Assembly: GCA_031178065.1 (NCBI GenBank)
Contig: JAPSJS010000020.1
Location: 1 to 51,101 of the forward strand
Reading direction: 5' to 3'
Origin: Altererythrobacter sp.
GTDB taxonomy: Bacteria > Pseudomonadota > Alphaproteobacteria > Sphingomonadales > Sphingomonadaceae
Length of the DNA: 51,101 nt
In this document: in pieces, positions 44,767 through 51,101 of the stretch
Numbering within the stretch: the first letter of the stretch is position 1
Layout of the letters: every line of letters begins with the position of its first letter
Made by a program: the position numbers and the translations under genes
Notes under the pieces: model-generated
What the model saw: only the letters and a program-made list of their open reading frames with translations
What the model was told of the DNA's origin: nothing
The model's database searches: none

Positions 44767-46325
44767 CAGTGCGCTCCCTCCGCTTCGCCGTGGCCGGCAT
44801 CGTGCGTGCCCCCCACGGCATTGGCGGCCTCGGCATGCGGCGTGCCGGCAACGAGGTGCGCGTCACCTTCGGGCGCAGCGCGCGAGAGGCGCGCATCGAG
44901 AGCTGCAATGTCCTGACGCATCGGGGCGAGGAAGCTTTCCGGATAGACGCCCATCCACAGGACGGCCGCGGCGATCGGGCCCAGCATGAGCCACTCGCGC
45001 AAGGAGAGATCGGGCATGGCGGCGGCGTCCGCATTCTTCTGCACGCCGAACGCGATGCGCCAGTAGAGATAGAGCATGTAACCCGCGCCCAGAATGATAC
45101 CCGTGGCACACACCAGGGTCACCCAGGTGTTCGCCTGATAGATGCCGGCGAGGCTCAGGAACTCGCCGACGAAACCGCTCGTGCCCGGCAGGCCGATGCT
45201 TGCCATCGTGAACAGCAGGAAGAACAGCGCATATTTCGGCATGTTGATCGCGAGGCCGCCGTAGCGGTCGATCTCACGCGTGTGCAGCCGGTCGTAGATC
45301 ACGCCCACGCACAGGAACAGTGCGCCCGACACGAGGCCGTGGCTGAGCATGACGATCATTGCGCCTTCGAGGCCCTGCACGTTGAAGGCGAACAGGCCGA
45401 CAGTGACGATCGCCATGTGCGCGACCGACGAATAGGCGATCAGCTTCTTCATGTCCTGCTGCACCAGCGCGATCAGGCTGGTGATGACCACCGCGGCCAT
45501 CGACAGACCCCAGATAAGCCACACGAACTGGGCGCTCGCTTCGGGGAACATCGGCAGGCTGAAGCGGATGAAGCCGTAGCCGCCCATCTTCAGCAGCACG
45601 CCGGCCAGGATCACGGAGCCGGCCGTCGGCGCCTGAACGTGCGCGTCGGGAAGCCAGGTGTGGACCGGCCACATCGGCATCTTCACCGCGAAGCTGGCGA
45701 AGAACGCGAGCCACAGCCAGGTCTGCGCGGCAGGCGGGAAATCGTACTGCATCAGCGTCGGGATGTCGGTGGTGCCCGCTTCGTTCACCATCCACAGCAT
45801 CGCGATCAGCATCAGCACCGATCCGAGCAGCGTGTAGAGGAAGAACTTGTACGCGGCGTAAATCCGGTTCTGGCCGCCCCAGATGCCGATGATCAGGTAC
45901 ATCGGGATCAGCACGCCTTCGAACAGCATGTAGAACAGGAACAGGTCCTGCGCCGCGAAGACGCCGATCATCAGCACTTCCATGAACAGGAAGGCCGCCA
46001 TGTACTCGCTGACGCGCTTCTCGATCGAATGGCTGGCGAGAATGCAGATCGGCATCAGGAATACGCTGAGCACGATCAGCAGCATCGCGATCCCGTCGAT
46101 CCCGAGCGCGTAGTTGAAGCCCGCGAACAGCGGCGCGTGCTCGGTGAACTGCCACTGCGGCCCGCCGATGTCGAAGTTGAGCCACAGCACCACGCCCAGC
46201 GCGAGGTCGATCAGCGTCGCCGCCAGCGCGATCGTGCGCGCCGCCTTCGCTTCCACGAACAGGCAAGCCACGGCCGCGAGCAGCGGCACCAGCAGCATCA
46301 CGGAAAGGATCGGGAAGCCCCCCAT
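44766..46325 (-). CDS. nuoM: NADH-quinone oxidoreductase subunit M
   Basis: This is a 519-aa antiporter-like subunit with about 14 helices. ATG 46325 overlaps the nuoL stop (TAATG); a GTG at 46340 would add five residues. 'FLFMEVLMIGVFAAQDLFLFYMLFEGVLIPMYLIIGIWGG' holds the conserved channel Glu, and 'KMPMWPVHTWLPDAHVQAPTAGSVILAGVLLKMGGYG' the pump helices. The C-terminal ~30 residues form a His-rich tail ('GTPHAEAANAVGGTHDAGHG'). Confidence 0.97.
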   Translation of the reverse strand: MGGFPILSVMLLVPLLAAVACLFVEAKAARTIALAATLIDLALGVVLWLNFDIGGPQWQFTEHAPLFAGFNYALGIDGIAMLLIVLSVFLMPICILASHSIEKRVSEYMAAFLFMEVLMIGVFAAQDLFLFYMLFEGVLIPMYLIIGIWGGQNRIYAAYKFFLYTLLGSVLMLIAMLWMVNEAGTTDIPTLMQYDFPPAAQTWLWLAFFASFAVKMPMWPVHTWLPDAHVQAPTAGSVILAGVLLKMGGYGFIRFSLPMFPEASAQFVWLIWGLSMAAVVITSLIALVQQDMKKLIAYSSVAHMAIVTVGLFAFNVQGLEGAMIVMLSHGLVSGALFLCVGVIYDRLHTREIDRYGGLAINMPKYALFFLLFTMASIGLPGTSGFVGEFLSLAGIYQANTWVTLVCATGIILGAGYMLYLYWRIAFGVQKNADAAAMPDLSLREWLMLGPIAAAVLWMGVYPESFLAPMRQDIAALDARLSRAAPEGDAHLVAGTPHAEAANAVGGTHDAGHGEAEGAH

Positions 46326-48382
46326 TACATCAGCACCCACGTAACCGCGGCCACCAGCCCGAGCAGCATGACCAGCGCATAGCTATAGAGATATCCGGAC
46401 TGCACCTTCTTCGCGGCGACCGTGCCCTTGGCGACCACCCAGGCGGCTCCGTCCGGGCCGAACCGGTCGATCAGGCCGACGTCGCCGCGCTTCCAGAACT
46501 GGCGCCCGAACCAGAACGCTGGCCTCACGAAGATCAGGTCGTAGAGCTCGTCGAAGTACCACTTCCGGTAGACGAAGTTGTGCAGCAGGCTGAACTGCTC
46601 GACGAACTTGCCCGGGATCGAGGTGTCGCGGATGTAGGCGAACCAGGCACCGAAGAGGCCGATCAGCATGACGATCGTCGCGGTCAGCTTCACCCACAGC
46701 GGCACGGCGTGCATCTGATGGATCAGCGCTTCGTTGTAGAAGATCGAATCGCCCCAGAACGCCGGATCGTCGAGGAAGGCGTGGCTGAAGACCCAGCCCG
46801 CGAAGACGGCGCCGAGCGCCAGCAGGCCGAGCGGGACCAGCATGGTCAGCGGGCTTTCGTGCGGGTGGTAGCCCGCCGTGCCGTCGCCATGCTCGGGCGA
46901 GGGAACGTGGTGGGTCACCTCGTCGCCGGCATCTTCCTGCGCCGGGGGATTGTGCTCCTCCGGCTCGTCGTGACCGTGATGGACCGCGTGCTGGATATGC
47001 TCGCTGCCCGCCCAGCGCGGCTTGCCCCAGAACGTCAGGAACATCAGGCGCCACGAGTAGAAGCTCGTCAGCAGCGCGGCGATCGCGCCCATCCAGAAGG
47101 CGAACGTGCCGAGTTCCGTCCCGCGGGCAAAGGCCACCTCGAGGATCGCGTCCTTCGAGTGGAAGCCAGCGAAGCCCGCGTGCAGCCAGTAGACGCCCAC
47201 GCCGGTGATCGCGAGCGTGCCCGCCATCATGGCCCAGAAGGTGAACGGGATGTGCTTACGCAGCGCGCCGTAATAGCGCATGTCCTGCTCGTGGTGCATC
47301 GCATGGATGACCGAGCCTGCACCGAGGAACAGCAGCGCCTTGAAGAAGGCGTGGGTGAACAGGTGGAACATCGCCGCACCATAGGCGCCGACGCCCGCGG
47401 CGAAGAACATGTAGCCGAGCTGCGAGCAGGTCGAATAGGCGATGACCCGCTTGATGTCCCACTGCGTCGTGCCGATCGTCGCGGCGAAGAAGCAGGTCGC
47501 GGCGCCGATGAAGGTCACCATGCCGAGCGCGACCGGTGCGGTCTCGAACATCGGCGAGAGGCGGCAGACCATGAACACGCCCGCGGTGACCATCGTCGCC
47601 GCGTGGATCAGCGCGGAAACCGGCGTCGGGCCTTCCATCGCGTCCGGCAGCCAGGTGTGCAGGCCGAGCTGCGCCGACTTGCCCATCGCGCCGATGAACA
47701 GGAGGATGCAGAGGATATCCATCGTCTGCAGCCGCATGCCGAGGAACCCGATCGAGCTGCCGCTCATGCCCGGCGCGGCGGCGAGGATCTCGGGGATCGA
47801 GGTCGTCTGGAACACCAGGAACGTGCCGAAGATGCCGAGCATGAAGCCGAGGTCGCCGACGCGGTTGACCACGAAGGCCTTGATCGCGGCCTTGTTGGCG
47901 CTCGGCTTCTTGAACCAGAACCCGATCAGGAGATAGCTGGCGAGGCCGACGCCTTCCCAACCGAAGAACATCTGCACCAGATTGTCCGCCGTCACCAGCA
48001 TCAGCATGGCGAAGGTGAACAGCGAGAGATAGGCGAAGAACCGCGGCTGATCCGGGTCCTCGTCCATGTAGCCCCAGCTATAGAGGTGGACGAGCGCGGA
48101 GACGCTGGTGATCACCACCAGCATGACCGCGGTCAGCGTGTCGACCCGCAGCGCCCAGTCGAAGCTCAAGGTGCCCGACTGCACCCACTGCAGCACCGGC
48201 ACGACATGCGCCTCGGCCGTTCCGTTGAGGAACCCGAGGAAGATCGGCCACGAAAGCGCACACGAGACGAACAGCGCGCCGGTCGTGAGCGACTTGGCAA
48301 CCGTGTTGCCCAGCGCGCGATTGCCGAGCCCGGCAACGATCGCCGCGAGCAGCGGCAGAAAGACGATAAGCAGGATCTGCAC
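46325..48382 (-). CDS. nuoL: NADH-quinone oxidoreductase subunit L
   Basis: This is a 685-aa distal proton-pumping subunit. Start GTG 48382, six bases after the nuoK stop. About 16 helices with '[36 protein letters not shown]' and '[34 protein letters not shown]'. Between two late helices (about residues 457-510) is a hydrophilic insertion rich in His, Asp and Glu ('[18 protein letters not shown]', '[11 protein letters not shown]'). The C-terminal lateral helix region is present. Confidence 0.97.
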   Translation of the reverse strand: MQILLIVFLPLLAAIVAGLGNRALGNTVAKSLTTGALFVSCALSWPIFLGFLNGTAEAHVVPVLQWVQSGTLSFDWALRVDTLTAVMLVVITSVSALVHLYSWGYMDEDPDQPRFFAYLSLFTFAMLMLVTADNLVQMFFGWEGVGLASYLLIGFWFKKPSANKAAIKAFVVNRVGDLGFMLGIFGTFLVFQTTSIPEILAAAPGMSGSSIGFLGMRLQTMDILCILLFIGAMGKSAQLGLHTWLPDAMEGPTPVSALIHAATMVTAGVFMVCRLSPMFETAPVALGMVTFIGAATCFFAATIGTTQWDIKRVIAYSTCSQLGYMFFAAGVGAYGAAMFHLFTHAFFKALLFLGAGSVIHAMHHEQDMRYYGALRKHIPFTFWAMMAGTLAITGVGVYWLHAGFAGFHSKDAILEVAFARGTELGTFAFWMGAIAALLTSFYSWRLMFLTFWGKPRWAGSEHIQHAVHHGHDEPEEHNPPAQEDAGDEVTHHVPSPEHGDGTAGYHPHESPLTMLVPLGLLALGAVFAGWVFSHAFLDDPAFWGDSIFYNEALIHQMHAVPLWVKLTATIVMLIGLFGAWFAYIRDTSIPGKFVEQFSLLHNFVYRKWYFDELYDLIFVRPAFWFGRQFWKRGDVGLIDRFGPDGAAWVVAKGTVAAKKVQSGYLYSYALVMLLGLVAAVTWVLM

Positions 48383-48388
48383 CGGAGC

Positions 48389-48694
48389 TTATCCCTTCAT
48401 CCGGTTGACGTCGTCGACAGCGATTGTGCCGCGGCCGCGGAAGTAGATGACGAGGATCGCCAGCCCGATCGCCGCCTCGCCGGCGGCGACGGTCAGCACG
48501 AACATCGCGAATACCTGCCCCGTCATGTCGCCGAGGAAGGCGCTGAAGGCGACAAGATTGATGTTCACCGCCAGCAGGATCAGCTCGATCGCCATCAGGA
48601 TGACGATCACGTTCTTGCGGTTGAGGAAAATCCCCAGGACGCCGAGCACGAACAGGATCGCGCTGACGACGACGTAGTGTTCTATGCCGATCAC
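48389..48694 (-). CDS. nuoK: NADH-quinone oxidoreductase subunit K
   Basis: This is a 101-aa three-helix subunit (MrpC-like). GTG 48694 overlaps the nuoJ stop (GTGA), giving '[22 protein letters not shown]'. The two membrane Glu residues important for coupling are visible in '[11 protein letters not shown]' and '[14 protein letters not shown]'. The longer frame upstream is a nuoJ shadow. Confidence 0.97.
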   Translation of the reverse strand: MIGIEHYVVVSAILFVLGVLGIFLNRKNVIVILMAIELILLAVNINLVAFSAFLGDMTGQVFAMFVLTVAAGEAAIGLAILVIYFRGRGTIAVDDVNRMKG

Positions 48695-49314
48695 AGCTCG
48701 ACCCCCTTGCCCACTTCGGGGCGCTTCATCTCGGTCGCCTCGTCCGGGCGGCGGCGATTCTGCTTGCCGATGTTTTGGTGGCCCCGCGCGCCCTTGGGCT
48801 GCTCGCGGTGCGTCAGCACGATCGCGCCGACCATCGCGACCAGCAGGATCAGGCCCGCGGTTTCGAACAGGAACAGGTATTCGCCGTAGAGCACCGCACC
48901 GAGGCTCTCGATGTTGGTCCGGTCCATCAGGGGAGCTGCGCTGCCGTCCGGCACGCCCAGTTCGATCGCACCCGCGCGGTAAGCGCCGATGCCGAGCACC
49001 AGCTCCGCGAGCAGCACGAGCGCGATGGCAATACCGAGCGGGAAGTTCTTCACGAACCCCGCACGCAGCTCGGCGAAATCGATGTCGAGCATCATCACCA
49101 CGAACAGGAACAGCACCGCGACCGCGCCGACGTAGACGATCACCAGCAACGCGGCGATGAACTCCGCACCGACGATGATCATCAGCCCCGCTGCGTTGAA
49201 GAACGCGAGGATCAGCCACAGCACCGAATGCACCGGGTTGCGCGCCATGATCGTGAACACGGCGCTCGCGATCACGAGAAACGCGAAAAGATAGAAGGCT
49301 AAGGTCTGGATCAT
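48691..49314 (-). CDS. nuoJ: NADH-quinone oxidoreductase subunit J
   Basis: This is a 207-aa membrane subunit with five helices from ATG 49314. '[39 protein letters not shown]' contains the conserved pi-bulge helix. The last ~35 residues are a basic, polar cytosolic tail. It starts 27 bases after the nuoI stop. Confidence 0.96.
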   Translation of the reverse strand: MIQTLAFYLFAFLVIASAVFTIMARNPVHSVLWLILAFFNAAGLMIIVGAEFIAALLVIVYVGAVAVLFLFVVMMLDIDFAELRAGFVKNFPLGIAIALVLLAELVLGIGAYRAGAIELGVPDGSAAPLMDRTNIESLGAVLYGEYLFLFETAGLILLVAMVGAIVLTHREQPKGARGHQNIGKQNRRRPDEATEMKRPEVGKGVEL

Positions 49315-49341
49315 AATGCCCCGATCGGTCTCGCGCGCCGC

Positions 49342-49827
49342 CTAGCGGTAGGGCGCATCGGCTTCAAGGTTCGCCGCAAGCGCGCGCTCCCACTTGTCCC
49401 CGTTGGCCAGCAGCTTCGCCTTGTCGTAGAGCAGTTCCTCGCGCGTTTCGGTCGAGAACTCGAAGTTCGGTCCCTCCACGATCGCATCGACCGGGCAAGC
49501 CTCCTGGCAGAAGCCGCAGTAGATGCACTTGGTCATGTCGATGTCATAACGCGTGGTGCGGCGGCTGCCGTCCGCGCGCGGCTCGCTCTCGATCGTGATC
49601 GCCTGCGCGGGGCAGACCGCCTCGCACAGCTTGCACGCGATGCAGCGTTCCTCCCCGTTGGGATAGCGGCGCAACGCATGCTCGCCCCGGAAGCGCGGGC
49701 TGATCGGGTTCTTCTCGAACGGATAGTTGATCGTCACCTTGGGCTTGAAGAAGTACTTCAGCGTGAGGGCATGGGCCTTCACGAACTCCCACAGGGTGAA
49801 CGACTTTATGAGATGGGCGACGCTCAT
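49342..49827 (-). CDS. nuoI: NADH-quinone oxidoreductase subunit I
   Basis: This is a 161-aa ferredoxin-like subunit carrying the N6a and N6b [4Fe-4S] clusters. ATG 49827 overlaps the nuoH stop (ATGA). The two cluster motifs are complete: '[12 protein letters not shown]' and '[12 protein letters not shown]', each a C-x2-C-x2-C-x3-C-P. The N-terminal amphipathic helix attaches it to the membrane arm. Confidence 0.98.
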   Translation of the reverse strand: MSVAHLIKSFTLWEFVKAHALTLKYFFKPKVTINYPFEKNPISPRFRGEHALRRYPNGEERCIACKLCEAVCPAQAITIESEPRADGSRRTTRYDIDMTKCIYCGFCQEACPVDAIVEGPNFEFSTETREELLYDKAKLLANGDKWERALAANLEADAPYR

Positions 49828-50882
49828 GCGGCGACTCCGTAACGGGTGAACATCAGCCAGCCGGAAATGAGCACCACGAACAGCAGGCTCAGCGGCAGGA
49901 AGACCTTCCAGCCCAGGCGCATCAGCTGGTCGTAGCGGAAACGGGGGACGGTGGCCTTCACCCAGCTGAAGATGAAGAAGAACAGGAAGATCTTGGCGAA
50001 GAGCCAGATCCAGCCCGGAATGTCGAACCACGGGATCAGGTCTACGTTCAGCGGGGGCAGCCAGCCGCCGAAGAACAGGATGGCGTTGAGCGCGCACATC
50101 AGCAGCACGTTGGCATATTCGCCCAGCCAGAAGAGCGCGAAGCTCATCGAGGAATACTCGGTCTGATAGCCAGCGACGAGCTCGCTCTCCGCTTCAGTCA
50201 GATCGAACGGCGCCCGCGCCGTCTCCGCCAGCGACGAGATCAGGAACATGATCCACATCGGGAAGAGAAGCAGGTTGAAGAAGAACCCGTTGACCAGCCC
50301 GAAACCGTGGCCGCGCTGTGCCTCAATCATATCGTTGAGATTGGTCGTCCCGGCATAAAGAATTACGCAGATGAGAATGAAGCCGATCGACACTTCGTAA
50401 CTGATCATCTGCGCTGCCGCGCGCATAGCGGAGAAGAACGGATACTTCGAGTTCGAAGCCCAACCCGCGATCACCACGCCGTAGACGCCGAGCGAGCTGA
50501 TCGCCAGCACGTAAAGCAGGCCGATGTTAATGTCGGCAAGCACGGCTTCCGGCCCGAAGGGGATCACCGCCCAGGCAAGCAGCGCGACGGTGAAGGTCAC
50601 GATTGGCCCGATCAGGAACAGCCCCTTGTTCGCGGCCGAAGGGATGATCGTTTCCTGCAGGAACACCTTGAGGCCGTCGGCGAAGCTTTGCAGCAGGCCG
50701 AAGGGGCCGACCACGTTGGGTCCGCGCCGCAGCGCTATGGCGGCCCAGATCTTGCGGTCGGCATAGATGATCATCGCCACCGCCAGCATCAGCGGCAGGG
50801 CGATCAGCAGGACACCGGCGAGCGTGGCGACGAACCACGCCCATTCGTAGGTCATGCCGAGCGATTGGAAGAACGCGGTCAT
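49824..50882 (-). CDS. nuoH: NADH-quinone oxidoreductase subunit H
   Basis: This is a 352-aa subunit that forms much of the quinone chamber. ATG 50882 overlaps the nuoG stop (ATGA) and starts '[17 protein letters not shown]'. About eight helices with '[38 protein letters not shown]', '[25 protein letters not shown]' and '[27 protein letters not shown]', all invariant regions. Confidence 0.98.
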   Translation of the reverse strand: MTAFFQSLGMTYEWAWFVATLAGVLLIALPLMLAVAMIIYADRKIWAAIALRRGPNVVGPFGLLQSFADGLKVFLQETIIPSAANKGLFLIGPIVTFTVALLAWAVIPFGPEAVLADINIGLLYVLAISSLGVYGVVIAGWASNSKYPFFSAMRAAAQMISYEVSIGFILICVILYAGTTNLNDMIEAQRGHGFGLVNGFFFNLLLFPMWIMFLISSLAETARAPFDLTEAESELVAGYQTEYSSMSFALFWLGEYANVLLMCALNAILFFGGWLPPLNVDLIPWFDIPGWIWLFAKIFLFFFIFSWVKATVPRFRYDQLMRLGWKVFLPLSLLFVVLISGWLMFTRYGVAA

Positions 50883-51101
50883 TCCGCCGCCTCCAGGATT
50901 TCCTCGCCGTGGAGAAGTTCGGCCGAGCACCGCTGCATCACGGCGCTCGCGCGGGCGATCGGGTTGGTCAGATAAAAGTCCTTGATCGGGTAGGAGATCG
51001 CGCCCTTCACCTTGACCGCCTTGGCCTTGGGCAGCTCACCGTAGTCGGCAAGGCCTTCGACGCCCAGTGCAGGGATTTCCACGATCATCGCAGCCTGCAA
51101 T
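50879..51101 (-). CDS. nuoG: NADH-quinone oxidoreductase subunit G (C-terminal part, cut by window edge)
   Basis: Only the last ~73 residues are inside the window ('VEIPALGVEGLADYGELPKAKAV', 'GAISYPIKDFYLTNPIARASAVMQRCSAEL'). The ending matches the C-terminus of alphaproteobacterial NuoG, the iron-sulfur subunit of the peripheral arm. Identification rests on this tail and on the nuoH overlap; the cluster-binding parts are off the window. Confidence 0.9.
   Translation of the reverse strand, partial: LQAAMIVEIPALGVEGLADYGELPKAKAVKVKGAISYPIKDFYLTNPIARASAVMQRCSAELLHGEEILEAAE

Noticed and set aside
1-51101. CRISPR arrays, insertion sequences, prophage or toxin-antitoxin modules
   Set aside because: I saw no regularly spaced direct repeats, transposase or integrase frames, or paired small toxin/antitoxin genes.

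Overview
The window is about 51 kb of gene-dense, high-G+C DNA. Gene content and order point to an alphaproteobacterium of the order Sphingomonadales, most likely the Erythrobacteraceae. The signs are pdhA-pdhB with the lipoyl domain fused to E1-beta, an unbroken nuoG-to-nuoN run continuing into birA-coaX-rnj-DUF1467, a LexA box of the alphaproteobacterial GTTC-N7-GTTC type, and a small heat-shock gene with an RpoH-type promoter and a ROSE-like leader. Taxonomy is inferred from layout, not from a marker gene. I see no phage, insertion sequence, CRISPR array or integrase. GTG and TTG starts and 4-bp stop/start overlaps are frequent, and I used them to set many starts.

Layout. 1-6105 (+): two tandem copies of a three-gene Tad/Flp-pilus-related cassette (membrane-anchored vWA/TadG-like protein, TadE-like pseudopilin with EF-hand-like loops, second TadE/TadF-like pseudopilin); the first gene is cut by the window edge. 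6119-9096 (-): ftsB-like gene, pdhA and pdhB. 9283-10997 (+): hppD and a second VOC-fold protein, behind a promoter that overlaps a strong palindrome; then tRNA-Arg(CCU). 11186-15413 (-): a PAS-GGDEF-EAL protein, then (transcribed first) grxC, a nitrilase-family hydrolase and a DUF1178 protein. 15587-16072 (+): hsp20. 16453-19396 (-): tpiA, secG, pyrG. 19595-24856 (+): ppiD-like gene, trpE, a phosphodiester-glycosidase-like lipoprotein and pip, joined by 4-bp overlaps. 24979-28229 (+): trpG, trpD, trpC, lexA. 28269-30455 (-): comEC. 30476-33196 (+): gltX, gltA. 33243-37209 (-): an unusual four-gene operon with an Hpt-like protein, a membrane protein, a conserved hypothetical protein and a histidine-kinase-like protein. 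37281-39905 (+): a large two-TM coiled-coil protein resembling the polarity factor TipN. 39894-51101 (-): complex I genes nuoG (partial) to nuoN, then birA, coaX, rnj and a DUF1467 gene.

Most of the window is core metabolism: pyruvate oxidation, citrate synthase, tryptophan branch, CTP synthesis, respiration, plus secretion and envelope maintenance. The least ordinary parts are the duplicated vWA/pseudopilin cassette and the 33.2-39.9 kb region. In the latter, both predicted phosphorelay proteins lack their phospho-accepting histidine and sit divergently from the TipN-like gene. Several regulatory sites are legible: an RpoH promoter plus ROSE-like thermometer before hsp20, a LexA box in the lexA promoter, a 22-bp palindrome in the hppD promoter, and two overlapping palindromes at the predicted pdhA start.
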